This document shows, piece by piece, positions 48,551 through 60,900 of a stretch of DNA of 64,000 nucleotides (position 1 is its first letter; every line of letters starts with the position of its first letter). The notes beneath the pieces are model-generated. The model was not told where the DNA came from. It saw only the letters and a program-made list of their open reading frames with translations, and ran no database searches. A program made the translations under genes and the position numbers. Origin of the DNA: Lethocerus indicus (taxonomy: Eukaryota; Arthropoda; Insecta; Hemiptera; Belostomatidae); NCBI GenBank assembly GCA_019843655.1, contig JACDQD010000003.1, positions 1,528,825-1,592,824 of the forward strand. Direction: 5' to 3'.

Positions 48551-49135
48551 GGGTTTACCTTACGAGATATTACAATATCGCAACAGAATTGATGGAAATT
48601 TGCACACGAACAGGTTATGACCCAAGTGAAGGATTACAATAACTTCAGTAGTTATATAACCTCGGTGCAGAAAATCTCTTCGATAATAAAGACTCCTGAA
48701 TCCTTTATTATCGATTATTACACCTAATTAGACTCCTAATTCTGGAGTTCTGACGACAATTTAATTACTATAAAGGGGTCTTACTTTACGAGATTTTACA
48801 ACAAAAAATTGATATATAACACCGAAATATTGGAATTACCTGACTGGGTGAAAGAAAAATCGTTTTGAACGGGCGTAGAAAATCGGAAAAACTCCGTTAA
48901 ACAATTTTATTCTATTCGCAGCAATTAACGAACAATTTTCAAGAAAATTGCCAGTTTCACACCTCGCCCGGACGAGCGCACACCCCCGCCAACTCGTGGG
49001 AAATTAATAGTTTTAATTAATAGTTAATAAATAATTAAATTTATAATAATGTTTCCTGCAGAATTTTTATTATTATAAAAACGTGTTAACTATTTTATAA
49101 CGGTATATCGAATATGTATATATACATATACAAAA

Positions 49136-49182
<47 letters not shown>

Positions 49183-49679
49183 ATTTACGATGTATCTATT
49201 AACACGTTAAGTACCAAATTTTTTTTTGAAAATTTTGCATAAAATTTACTTATTACCGATGCATTATTATCAAGTAGTACCACCGAATATGTTTTAAAAA
49301 CCAATTCGTCGAATATTTTTTTTAAATCGAGTCCCATCTATGTGAATTGGGACACTACAGAGTCGAACCGTAATCATAATTACAAGTATTTATAATGTGA
49401 AATTACTGAAAGTAATAAAAAAAAAAAAAAACTGGGCCCCCATTTGGGGCCTAATGAGTTATCCGTTGTGGCGTGTACCCGCGATAGTTTTAACTGTTAT
49501 ATATTTCGACTGTTTTAATGTGAGAATTGTCGAATACAATTGACCCTGATAACTTGTAAAGAAAGCCCACTGGCTTTGTCTATTTTTCTAAAATTCTGTA
49601 AAGAAATTTTTTCGAATTACTGACGGTTGATATAGTATTATCGGGTGGCGGTAAGCGGCGACGAATTTTTCCCCGATTA
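48551..49679. other. Intergenic spacer with a long (TA)n run
   Basis: A (TA)n microsatellite fills about 49138-49180. The rest is AT-rich unique sequence with a small GTCCCAT...GTGAATTGGGAC inverted repeat near 49334. No gene is supported. Confidence 0.5.
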
Positions 49680-49680
49680 G

Positions 49681-49755
49681 TGTGGCAGTGGCTCAACGGT
49701 AGAATAGCGGTCTGTGTAACCGACGTTCGGTTTGGTCGAACCTCCCGTCGCCGGT
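49681..49755 (+). other. tRNA-like sequence, probably a SINE head or tRNA relic
   Basis: TGGCTCAACGGTAGA fits an RNA polymerase III A box. GCGGTCTGTGTAACCGA can form a four-pair anticodon stem with loop CTGTGTA (anticodon GTG). GGTCGAACCTCC resembles a B box lacking one base. The acceptor stem does not pair and the D stem is weak, so this is not a convincing functional tRNA. It lies just upstream of the coiled-coil gene start. Confidence 0.4.
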
Positions 49756-49827
49756 TCGCCGTTTCTTTATGTTTTTGTGAGTTTCTGCGGTTGTTTTCAC
49801 GTTTTTTTTTCTTTAATTAACGCTACG

Positions 49828-52800
49828 ATGTCGGGCCGCGACGCCGTCGATTTCACCGCGGCGGATATTTCCGACCTTTCGCAATCAGCCGAGATTTCGG
49901 TCACGCTGGCCGATATACTGCCGTATCTGGGAGACGAGACCAGGTTCATAGTGACCGGCTGCACTTCGCCAGCCCCACAGAACGTCCCGATTCCCCGCCA
50001 ACCTCCGACCGTCCAGAATTTCGACGCCGACCGTTCGATACTCGATCGTACGGAATTCGACGACTCGATCGGCACTCTCCTCGACACGGCCTACATATCA
50101 GATTCGGAGGACGAGAAAACGGACTTTAAAACTGGACAAATCACCGATATTTTAAAACCAGAGCATCCGATTTCGACACTGAACGTACAGAAACGGACAA
50201 AACTCCGTCCGTCGAACAGGTGATTTATAACTCGTCAACGAATTATCCCGTCAGGTGTGACAACTTTGGAAATTTTAAAACGTCCATAAATCCATATAAC
50301 GGCCGTACGGAATGTCCATTTAATTGCGATTTGAGTCAACCCTTTACCGATCAGGTCGTCGATAACAAGGATGAATCTCGTGTACCAATTCTGGAATTGA
50401 GTTTAAATAAAACTCAATTGTACAGGAGGAATACGACGCCGCGTCTCCCGTCCACGATACCGAATTAAATTCAAATAAAAATTCAGATCTACCGGGAAAA
50501 AATTCCAGTATATCGATGTCTTTTAATAGTTTGGAGAAATTTGAAAATTTCGATATTGGACAGAATTCGGCCAAAAATTCCGATCCGAAAAGTGTCACAA
50601 TTGAAAATGGCGACGGTTCAAACTCGCGCCGATCTTTTAGCGTTTGCGCGAAATTTGAAAATGACCGTTTTTCGGCTCGGGATTCAACCGATAAAAATAG
50701 AAATAGCGCCGCGCTCGAAAATAGCGACAATTCTTACGTATTTAAATCCTGTAATAGTTCAGCGAAATATGAAAATGCCGGCTCTCCGGGTCGGGTTTTC
50801 GAGGCCGAAGAGGAATCTCGCGCAACTCCTTCAGTTACGGATTTGGAATTGATTTCGAATAAAAATTCAATAAATAGCGCCATAATTGAAAACAGCGACA
50901 ATTCCTACGTATTTACATCCTGTAATAGTTCAGCGAAATATGAAAATGCCGGCTCTTCGGGTCGGCTTCTCGGGGCCGAAGAGGAATCTCGCTCAACTCC
51001 TTCAGTCCCCGATTTGGAATTGAATTCGAATAGAAATTCAATAAATAGCGACAATTCTAATTTATTTACATCCTGCAATAGTTACGCAAAATTTGAAAAT
51101 ACAGATTGTTCCGGTCGGGTTTTCGAGGCCATTGAGGAATCTCGTCGAACTTCTTCAGTCCCCGATTTGGGTTTGAATTCGAATAAAAATTCTGATATAA
51201 ATTTCGACGATACTCTTGTCGAGGAATGTGGCGCAAGTGGCGTCCCCGTTTTAAGCCCGAATATTTCCCGTACGTCCGATATTGCCGATTCCTCCTCGGC
51301 GGTCCGTCGTGGCGATCGGGTCGTACCCAGGAGAGGTCGTCGCGATTCGGCGGACGAGGCCGGGAGTATCGTCGAAAACGAGGAAAATCTGGAGTTGGAG
51401 GTGCACGCGAAGTGCTGCAACGGCCGCTGGGAGGACGTCCCGGATCCCGTTCCGGGATTCGACGCCGGTCCCGACGACGGGGACGACAGCAGCCGTATGA
51501 TGCTGTCGGTCGGCCGGCTCGAATTGAACGATACGTCGGACGTCTCCGGTTCGATATTCCCCAACGGGTCGTCGGAGGAGGCGGAGGACGAGGGGATGGC
51601 CCGGGATTTAGGCCGGTTCAGGACCCAGCTGGTGCTCCTCTCCGGCGTCCTGGAGCGCGAGACGGCGGAGCACAACAGCGCCGTCCGCGATCTGAAAAAC
51701 GAGAACGAATCGCTGAAAAATTTCGTCCGCATTCTGATGCGCGAGTTCTGGCACAGGCCCGACTCTCACCACCACCAGTCCGTGTATTCGCTGGACAGGA
51801 CGTCGGTCGGGATCGCTGAAAGGCGCCAGTTCAAATCCTGGCTGAGGTTCAATTTCGATACCGGCGATTGGGACGAGGAGAGCGACGTCTCCTCCTCGGC
51901 GAACGGAGAGTGCAGTTTCAGGTCTTCCGCCAGTCGCCGGGACGATTCGTTCTACTGGGACGATTTCGAAACCGTCCGGGAGGAATCTACCGCCGAGGGG
52001 ATATTGGACCGGGAGAGAAATCACGACGTTTCGTTCGACTGGGACTTGTCGCCAGTGGGAGGATCGTTGCAGGGGTCGACGCCGCGAAAGATTCCCGAGT
52101 CGAATAACGGGGAAAATTCGCTGAAAATCGCGTTGGAAGAGTGCAGAGCGTTGGGCGAGGATAACGCGAAGACGAGGCGGGACATGGCGGTCGAAATCGG
52201 CGCGCTCAGGGATCGTCTGGCCGGTCTAGTCCGGGAATTTGAACTGCTGAAGAGAAGTTCGAGGGAGGAGTACCACCAGCGACGCCTCAAGGACTTGGAG
52301 GCCGAAAGGGCGGCCGTCGAATCGCTGAGGTCCGAATGCGACTCCCTCAGGAATCGAACCGAAACCGGGTCCTGCCGGGAATTAGCGGGTCGGTTTTCCG
52401 AGCTGCTTCTTAAATCGGGCTCGATTGAATCGCGTATGGCGTCCCTCGAGGCCGACTGCCAAGACCTGGCCGGAGAGAAACTACGCGCCGTCGAGGCCGA
52501 ACGCCAGCTGGCCTCTAGGTTGGCCAGCCTGTCCGAAGAAAACGCGGCCCTCTTGGCGGAGAACAGCGCCGTCCGAACTGAACTGGACACTTTCCAGAAG
52601 AGATACCCCATACTGTTCCCCCGATCGCCATCCGTGCCCCAAGTGCTGCAGTTCCTCGGGGACAGACTCAAGGATTTGAATTCGGCGTTGGAGAGCCGCG
52701 AAATCGAAAGGCGGAATGTCCAACGTCTGACCGAGGAGAACGACGCCCTGAAGGATAAAATACTGGGCCTGGAAGCAGGCAACGGAGGAAACGACTTAAA

Positions 52801-54637
52801 ACCCAATTCAGGTTTGTCGACTGTCTGTAAGCCAAATGCGACAACTCTTCAAGGCGTTTACGGTCCGATAATTTTTATAAATTTTTTAGAGTGCTGCAAG
52901 GAGGCGGCCCAGCTTGTGCGCGAATTGAAATTGCAAGTTGTCGATTGCAATTCCGAAATAGCCGAGCTGAAGATGAGGCTCGAGAGCGGGAACGACGCCT
53001 ACTACCAGAAGTGCCTGCTGTTGGAGGAGAACAGACAGAAGGTGGGCTTGAGTTGTCCGAACTCGAGTTGTCGTCCCAACGTTCCGGAGGGATAACTCGG
53101 GGGCGGTTAACAAAAACGGGTAACATCCCGGATTTAGATAGTCATAAAATGTTTTTTTTTTTATTGTCACAACTATAAAATGCATTGAGCGACATTGGTG
53201 TCAAGCACCATTAACGGGTTAGAGAATAATAGAGGAGAAACACACTTTTTGGCAAACCTAATTTTTAAAATTGTATTAATTTATTATACCAATATGCTTA
53301 GATCACGTGACCACTTTTCAGATGTCTGTGAGGAACATTTGGTGGGGAAGTGAAATATGTTATATTTTTGTATTATCGAGTATTAAAATATGTATTTAGG
53401 GTAAAGTTGTAGACGTACTAGTTTATTTTCCTTAATATTATCGATTGTGATGTTTGAATTTTGTAAATATTTGCAGGTTTGACCGAACCGCACACATTTC
53501 GAGTCCCTTATTGTCGCAATTTGGTTCAATTTTTCAGTTATAATTTAATTTAATTCTACAATCCGACGAAACTGTTTTCAGGTGCGCGATTTGAAAAAGC
53601 AAATCGCCGGCATGGAAAAGCGATTGGGGCTGGAGAACGCTAACAGGCGGTGTAAAAAAATGGATCGATGTGTTCAAACCGAGCCCAACGAATACATGTC
53701 CAGTTTTTGGGACAAAAGTTTCGAGGTAAACAACAATTGGATTAAGCCAATAATCCCCCTTAACAATAAGTTTTCCCTTCAAATCAAGTACCTTAGGCCC
53801 CAAATGGGGATCGGTTAATGTTTTTTATTTTTTCTGATAAGATATGTGTTTACAGAAAGTTTTATCCACTAGTAAGTACGGCACTGCATTGTGCCAGGTT
53901 TTATCTTTCAACCCCTAGCATTAGATAGGGAGATATTGAGGCATGAGTTTTAAAAAGTCTCATATAAGGTAGTTAGAAATTCCTCCTCCATTTTCAGTTC
54001 TGTGTACACCTTCAGAGTGGATGTTACAGTGAATTTTCTCTCTACATCTCGTTTGTTACATATTTGACTGTGTCGAGCTGTTGAAAGAAATCTTTATTTT
54101 AATTTTTTTTTGGCACAGTTTTTGGCGATCCCCAAAAAAAATTTTCAATTCTCCGTCTCCGAACCCTGTTTACCTCCGTAACCGATTGAAAAGAACAGGC
54201 CCAAAAACCGTAAATTCGGACTCCGAAGACCTCTTTTGACGTCAAAACTGACAATATACGAATCCATATTTGGACCCGAATACAAAAAAAAACAAAAAAA
54301 CCCCTGTTTGGTGGAAAATTGTTCTTCTCCGGCCAAACTTACAATGTTAAGTTACTTTATTATTTTTTTGTGTGCAGGGCTCCAACTCGAGCAGGAAGTA
54401 CGAAGTATGTACGAGTTCCGTTATCGGCGGTACACTCCAACTGTCGGGACAACCCAGCGGCATTGTCATGGTAATAGTTTTATAATGTTTTTTTTATAAC
54501 GGTTCGGTCTTTCGCTAGACCGGTTTTCAGCCTGCCGTCTTCAGTAGCGCTGTGTCAGTCACAATTGGCACTTTGGATGTTTTTTTTCGGGGCATCCTCA
54601 CTGCACTGTCACTTGTAGTCGTGTTTGTCAGTTGGTC

Positions 54638-54677
<40 letters not shown>

Positions 54678-54805
54678 GTGTCTTGTTATTGTGTTTTTTT
54701 GGGTATGTCGTTTGTCCTGGATGTTGTGTCGTGGTCCTTTAATAGGATTGTCGGGGCAAATACGGCATCACTTTGATGCCAAAATAAAAAAATAAATTCG
54801 CTAAA

Positions 54806-54882
<77 letters not shown>

Positions 54883-55963
54883 ACAAACTGATAACCACCA
54901 CAGTACAAGTGACAGTGACAGTGCACTGAGGATGCCCCGAAAAACGTCCAAAGTGAAAATTGCGACTAACACAGCGCTTACTGAAGACGGCGAAGGTCAA
55001 ACCGTCCAGCAATAGGCAAACCAGCGAGAGAGACAAAAACATCACGAACAAACCTACGGTATTTTCCGACCCCTCGGAGCCACAAAACAGTTATGTTAAA
55101 ATATTCGTATGCGTTTGTGAATTTCAGGCCCACAAAATAAGGGAACAGGAAAATCTGATAAAGAAATTGGAGAAGGATAAATTGATTCTGGAGCGGCTAT
55201 GTTCGGCCCGCGCCCTCACTATCAAAGACCTGAAAGCTGCGATCGAAAAGAATCCAACGAAAAAACCGATGTCGAACAGGTTCGTTTGCAGGAATTTAAT
55301 ATTTCATATTCCGACCGATGTCCGCTTCGTTTAGGTCGATTTCGATGTCCCTCGTTAGTCCTAATTCTTTTGCGTCAGGTACAATTTGAATTTTCCAATA
55401 TTCGGCCGCTCCACCGGTCTGTAATTTGAAATCATTTATTTCGGAGTATGCTTTAAAAAACAAATTACTGGTAATTATAATCGAGCTTTCTGTAATTGAA
55501 GAAAATGACTTTATTGATCTATTGGGTCGGCTAATAAGTAATGGCCGTTTCTTGGCACTCCATTTCAATGATCTTAAATAAAAAAAAAAAAATTAAGGTC
55601 AACAAAAAAATCCTCATATACTATCTTATAGAGAAAAGAAATCTCTTTCGAATAACAATAAAACAATACGCCAAAACACTTTTTTATTCACGCGCTAATT
55701 CAAATTGAAAAAAAAACCGGCCATTACTTATTAGCCAACCCAATAGTTATTGTGGATTTTAAATAAGATCCGATAGAATAAAATTACATATTTTCGTCTC
55801 CGATTATTGAGAATATTCATCGAGTTGAAGTCGAGCGACGGGCAACTGATTTCAATAGTCAAAAAATTACGATTCCCTTCTGTATTTTCTCTCTCTGTTC
55901 AGAAACCCTCTCGGAGAGCTGACGGCGTATAACAACAGCAGGGAGACGTCGGGAAAGAGCTGA
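49828..55963 (+). CDS. Unrecognised coiled-coil protein, about 1,195 aa, 6 exons, two frame breaks
   Basis: The exons are 49828-52811, 52890-53041, 53582-53725, 54378-54470, 55128-55279 and 55903-55963, with a TGA stop. The start ATG opens MSGRDAVDFTAADISDLSQS; the upstream open frame back to 49732 lacks an ATG. The frame breaks at 50154-50157 (AAAA) and at 50418-50419 (TT). One added base at each restores a single frame whose phase matches intron 1, so exon 1 is one exon. Residues up to about 470 are Ser/Asn/Glu-rich and probably disordered, with a three-fold 57-residue repeat. From about 530 on there are heptad-rich helices (LEECRALGEDNAKTRRDMAV, LEAERAAVESLRSECDSLRN), continuing through exons 2, 3 and 5. 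The C-terminus is RNPLGELTAYNNSRETSGKS. I do not recognise the family; a centrosomal, cytoskeletal or scaffold role is possible but is only inference. Confidence 0.8.
50700..51200 (+). repeat. Three in-frame 171-bp repeats inside the coiled-coil gene
   Basis: AGCGCC or AGCGAC landmarks at 50705, 50876 and 51047 are exactly 171 bases (57 codons) apart. The encoded units share ENSDNSYVF, SCNSSAKYENAG, EESR.TPSV.DLEL and NSN.NS. The third unit is shortened at its start and more diverged (SCNSYAKFENTDCSGRVFEA). The intact frame across units indicates selection on the protein or recent duplication. Confidence 0.85.
53042..53581. other. Coiled-coil gene intron 2, nothing recognised
   Basis: AT-rich intron between exon 2 and exon 3 with clean GT and AG ends. 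No repeat or RNA gene is visible. Confidence 0.5.
53726..54377. other. Coiled-coil gene intron 3, nothing recognised
   Basis: Intron of about 650 bases. GGCCCCAAATGGGG (near 53797) echoes GGGCCCCCATTTGGGGCC at about 49435, hinting at a shared dispersed element whose limits I cannot define. Confidence 0.4.
54500..55100. mobile_element. Split palindromic element P with (TA)n-(CA)n centre, coiled-coil intron 4
   Basis: The left arm (54500-54620) has TCTTTCGCTAGACCGG, CTTCAGTAGCGCTGTGTCAG and GCATCCTCACTGCACTGTCA. The right arm (54895-55100) has the inverted motifs CAGTGCACTGAGGATGCCCC and CGCTTACTGAAGACGGCG. Between them lie (TA)n at 54642-54676, unique sequence, (TA)n at 54807-54864 and (CA)n to 54882. 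This copy shows the longest version of the family and a microsatellite at its hairpin centre. Confidence 0.75.
55522..55743. mobile_element. Mariner-type MITE, TA target duplication
   Basis: The terminal inverted repeats TTGGGTCGGCTAATAAGTAA and TTACTTATTAGCCAACCCAA continue with ATGGCC and GGCCA. They are flanked by TA on both sides (55520-55521 and 55744-55745). The terminus resembles those of mariner/Tc1 elements (TTGGGTTGGC...AAGTAAT type). At 222 bp with no transposase it is a non-autonomous copy, lying in intron 5 of the coiled-coil gene. Confidence 0.85.
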
Positions 55964-57942
55964 AAAAAAAAAAAAGCGAGATTTCCGTCCTAATTAATCG
56001 TGACTATAAATTAGCGCCAGGTATAAACGGGAAGCGCTGAAAATTTAACGCATTATCCTCGCAGTTTAAAAGTTGGAAAAATGCTCGTCGGAAGCTTAAA
56101 CCGCATTTTCTTCCAGGGCGTTTCACCGTTTTAAAGTGTTACCATATTTTCACACGGAGCCAAAATGGGAATTCTATTGTTCATAAAATAGAATTTTTTT
56201 TTGAAATGATTAAAAATTGTTTTAATTTCTCAAAATTTGTCAACACGCTGAATCGCGAGGAATGTCCCAGGTCTCGGTCAAATAGGATCAATGGTCACTG
56301 CTATTTATATTTAATACTAAAATCTATTTAATATCAATTTACTAAAACATATATTTAATATTCCAGCTGTGCTATTATGTTAAACGCATTTTGTATGTAT
56401 GTATGTGTATACGGTATATATTTTATATGTAAATAGAAGGTTACCACGTTGTAAATACCAAAATGGTTTATAATTTTTTTGTATAAACAATTTGTAATCA
56501 AAGGTCTAATAGTTGTACTACATTTTCAGTTGCAATATTTGTAACCGTTCAATTGTACATGTGTGTATATTATATGAACAATTTTGGTATATACTCGTTG
56601 CAGAATGTGAAGGAACGATATCTGTGATCGAAGTCTAGTGTTTAGAGAAAAAAATAATGGATTGTTAATTTATTCAAATTTCTTACGCGAAAACGGATAT
56701 ATTCTTATATTCTCGGATAACGAATAAATAAAAACTGTTTATAATTTTTAAGGTCGATCGGTTGTGTTAACATTTTCGCCAATTCAACTGTTAATATTTT
56801 TATCTAGTAATGAATAAAAAAAAATATATATATTGTTTATAATATTACCGGTAAACAATTGGCTTATCGGCGCTTACTACTCAACTAACTCTTGGAATAT
56901 TTTTTAGGCTGTCGGATTTATTACGCTAAGAGTAACAAATGCTATATATATATATATATTTTTATTTATAATAACGAATATATTGAAATAAATTGTTTTC
57001 AGTTATGCGATCGTGGAATTTGTATCCCTTTTAGCCGTACGTAAAAATTATTTAATAATGCGATGAAGGCAGTGTTACTCTTCGTCGAGTAACTTAATTC
57101 GTTGTTATAGAATTGGGGCGAGGGAGTTATTTTGCGAAAATTAGATATTTTATCCTCCGGGTATTTTTTAATAGTTGGAGGAGTAGGCCCGATTTTAATG
57201 ATATCAATTGGATTAATTACAGCGACCCGGAGCCCACTCCTCCGCCTTCAATTTTCGGGGTCAAGGGGGCGACCGGAGTAAGGGGTAATTGTCTCTGTTT
57301 TTTTTCTGTTCTTTCTACTCGAATTTATTTCGAGACGCGTAAAGGAACGAAAAATTGTTTCTTATATCCCCCGTTAAAAACAGGTATACTGTTCGGGTGT
57401 AGTTTTTTTTTTTTTTGAGAGTACGCCGACTATTTTCGGCCCCCCGTAAAAAACCACCGTCTACGGATAACTATCTTTTATATTCAAGGCGTATCCAGCC
57501 CGCAAATAGACAATAATAAAAACGGTTTATTTATAGCGTTTCGAATCTGTGTGCGCGAAGCCATTGCGATCCGCTTCATATAAACCCCCACTCCCACCCA
57601 CCCACACGAAATACATTATTGAATATTTGGAATACATTTTAAATTTTTTCCCTCTCAAATTTCAACCGGTTTTACGGTTTTATATTGTAGAATTTGGGGG
57701 GGGGGAATTTATTATTTTTATTTGTTAATATTGGAGGCAAGGAGTTGCGACCGTGGCGCCGTCTGGATAGGCGTTTGGGAACTGTTCAACCAATGGGATT
57801 TGTACAGTCACAGCAGTAGTTTTCGAGGGGCGTGTTCCCTCCGTTGTATTGTGTTTTTTTTTCTCGATTTTTCACACTATTTTCCGTTAAGAAAACTGCC
57901 GTCGAAATGTACGGCCGATGAAAAATCTCGGGGGAAAAAACT
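55964..57942. other. Coiled-coil 3' UTR, spacer and neurexin-IV 5' region
   Basis: A candidate poly(A) signal AATAAA lies at 56723-56728. The rest is AT-rich, with a (TA)n run at 56943, a GC-richer patch at 57180-57290 that is open in one frame without known motifs, and a G-run near 57697. The 5' UTR of the next gene must be here but its start is not visible. Confidence 0.45.
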
Positions 57943-60900
57943 ATGGGGTTAGAAAAAGGAATTAGGTACGCTTTGATCGTCTGCTCGATCGCCCGACTGG
58001 TCACATCAGGTAACGCTCATTTACACTTTTAAGGTTAACTGTACCTGGGAAAAAAAAATTCTGTGTTTTCGTTCTGTTTTGAAAAAAAAATAAAACGTTT
58101 CGGACATTTATTAATTTCGGAAAAACCTTTCGAAATGCGAAAGTTTTTACCTGATTGCAGAATAACGCCGTAACGCCCAAAACGATTATGAGTGAGAGAG
58201 ATTCATAGGTGTCACCCAATGACTCATTGTTTTCCAACAGAAAAATATTAAATTTTTCAATTTTTTTTTTTTTCAATCAATTTCATCCCGCCCCACTGTA
58301 TTCTGAATGTCCCAGTTTTTTTCTGTTTTTTTTCACCATATTTCAATAAATATGGAATATTTAATCGGCGGACCAAATTCATTCCGGTATCCACCCAACC
58401 CCCGAGTCGGTTAACCGAAATCAATTTTTCGATCGAAAATCGATCGTGCCATCAATCTTTTCGCGAAAACGCAACGAAACGCCTGATCGCACTCAAGAAA
58501 TCAATATCACGTAATTAATTTTTCGATGAAAAGCGCCGTCGATATCGCGCAAGAGGAAAAATTTTGGTCAACCGATTTGTGAATCGATTATTCGACAAAT
58601 TATCGGTTTCGACTCGATGTCCGTCTCGCGATAATTTTAAAGTTCGCGCTAACGAATCTATACTTTGTATTCTGTCAACGTTCGATATAGCGCTGTCGGC
58701 TTTAACGACGATCGTACGAACCCGGTTAGATTTTGTTTGATATGAAATATAAAAGATATTACTCTGATATTTCACGTATATTCCGGTTCCCAATCTTCCC
58801 CTACGGTCTATAGGCGGGGTATTCGGAATACGGGTTAAAACTGGACGTAAAAAAAGGCATGATTTTTTTAAAAGCGCATTAACTATGATTTTACCAATTT
58901 TTTTGTGTAAGTTATTCAGTCAATTTAGCGACTGGACGTAAAAACGGGTAATCCCCCGATTTTTTTAAGGACATTAACAGTGATTTTACCGATTTTTTTT
59001 ATATTCGTCTAAGTTATGCGGTCGATTGTGTAACGGCGGTTCTCAGTTAACCGAGATTGCGCCGTCAATTTTTCGATGAAAAGCGCCGTCGATCGAAAAT
59101 CGAGAAGTCGATATCGCGTAAGAGGAAAAATTTTGGTACACCGATTTGGGAATCGATTATTCGGAAAATTATTGGTTTCGCCTCGATGCTATCTAGCTAT
59201 AATTTTAAATTTCGCAAATCTATACTTTGTATTCTGTCAGTTCGATATAGCAGTCGGCTTTCGCGACGATTGCGGATATTTAAATTAAATTGTTTGCCGT
59301 CACGCCCACTCTATGCGTACGAACCCGGTTACGTTTGTTTGATATGAAATATAAAAGATATTACTCCGATTTTTCACGTATATTCGGGTTAATCACCCCG
59401 ATTTTTTTAAGCACATTAACTGCGATTTTACCAATATTTTTTTTATATTCGTCCAAGTTATACGGTCGATTGTGTAAGGGCGGATCTCAGTTAAACGAGA
59501 TTGCGCCATAAATTTTTTCGCGAAAGCAATGAAACGCCGATCGCACTCAAGAAGTCAATATCATGTAATACAAAAATTTACCCCCCAAAAAAAATTTTGG
59601 CAATTTTTTTTTGGACACTGATCGGAATCGATTATTCGGAAATTATAGGTTTCGCCTCGATGCTATCTCGCGATAATTTTAAAGTTCGCGCTAACGAATC
59701 TATACTTTGTATTTTTTCAGTTCAATATAGCAGTAGTCGGCTTTCATGACGATTGCGGATATTTAAATTTTGAATTTTTGACCATTTCCTCTGATTTCTC
59801 ACGTATATTTGGATTTCCAATCTTCCCCTACGGTTTATAGGCGGGGATTCGGAATACGGGTTAAAACTGGACGTAAAAATGCACGATTTTTTAAGCGCAA
59901 TAACTGCGATTTTATCAATTTCTTTGTGTAATTTATGCAGTCAATTTAGTAAGGGTGGTTTTCAGATAACTGTTGGCGACGGGTGTGTTCTTTCACCGCC
60001 GTCGCTATATTTTAATATTGGGACACTGATTGGGGAATTGATTATTTAGAAATTATAGGTTTTCGCCACCCCTGATGCTATCTCGATTTTCGTCAATAAT
60101 TTTAAAGTTCGCACAACGAATCTATACTTTGTATTTTTTCAGTCGTTCAATAGCAGTAGTGTTCAGCTTTCATAATGATATTTAATTTATTTTAAAGCAA
60201 ACCTCGTTAGGTTTGTTTGTATGAAATATAAAAGATATTACTCTGATATTTCACGTATATTCGGGTTCCCAATCTTCCCCTACGGTTTATAGGCGGAGAT
60301 TCGGAATACGGGTTAAAACTGGACGTAAAAATGCATGATTTTTTAAGCACATTATCTACGATTTTACCAATTTTTTTGTGTAATTTATGCAGTCAATTTA
60401 GTAAGGGCGGTTGTCGGATAACTGTTGGCGATGGGTGCGTTCTTTCACCGCCGTTGCTATATTTTAATTTGTAATCGGTTGTACGCTTTTAGTTTAAAAA
60501 TATTCATTTAAAAATCCGTCTATTTCGTTCAACGAAATATCTATTTCTTAAAACCGACAGTTCGTAAGTAAAAATTATTCGAAAAACGACTGTTGTAAAA
60601 CCTTTTCACTTGCAAGTCGCTTATTACATCATGTGTGTCACCATAACTTCCCCGAATCGTAATTCTATACGATTTTCAATCAATATATTCCTTTATAAAA
60701 GCTGTTACTTTCACGTTTTGAACCTTTCGTTGGAGTCAAAAGCAACTTTTTCTGATGCTTTGTCGTAACAGTAAATGATTTCTAAATTTGGTCCTCATTA
60801 GGTGGAATAAATAGGCGACTGTAATAAATCAATCACTGGTTCTAAATCGATGTAGTTCCAGTATAAAAAAAATCCATAACTCGGGGTATTTAGGCCATTT

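Noticed and set aside
49681..49755. Functional tRNA-His gene
   Set aside because: The acceptor stem does not pair, the D stem is weak and the B box lacks a base. It is kept only as a tRNA-like relic.
49732..49827. Upstream extension of the coiled-coil frame
   Set aside because: It begins at TTG, not ATG, and overlaps the tRNA-like sequence. ATG at 49828 is the first usable start.
51082..52806. Long minus-strand ORFs (216 and 261 codons) opposite the coiled-coil exon
   Set aside because: They are Ser/Arg-rich shadows of a GC-richer coding exon whose plus strand has heptads and in-phase splice sites.
57113..57418. 101-codon ORF with PEPTPPPSIFGVKGATGVRG
   Set aside because: It has no recognisable domain and ends in homopolymer-coded residues. 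An exon cannot be supported without transcripts, though the GC-richer patch is noted in the spacer entry.
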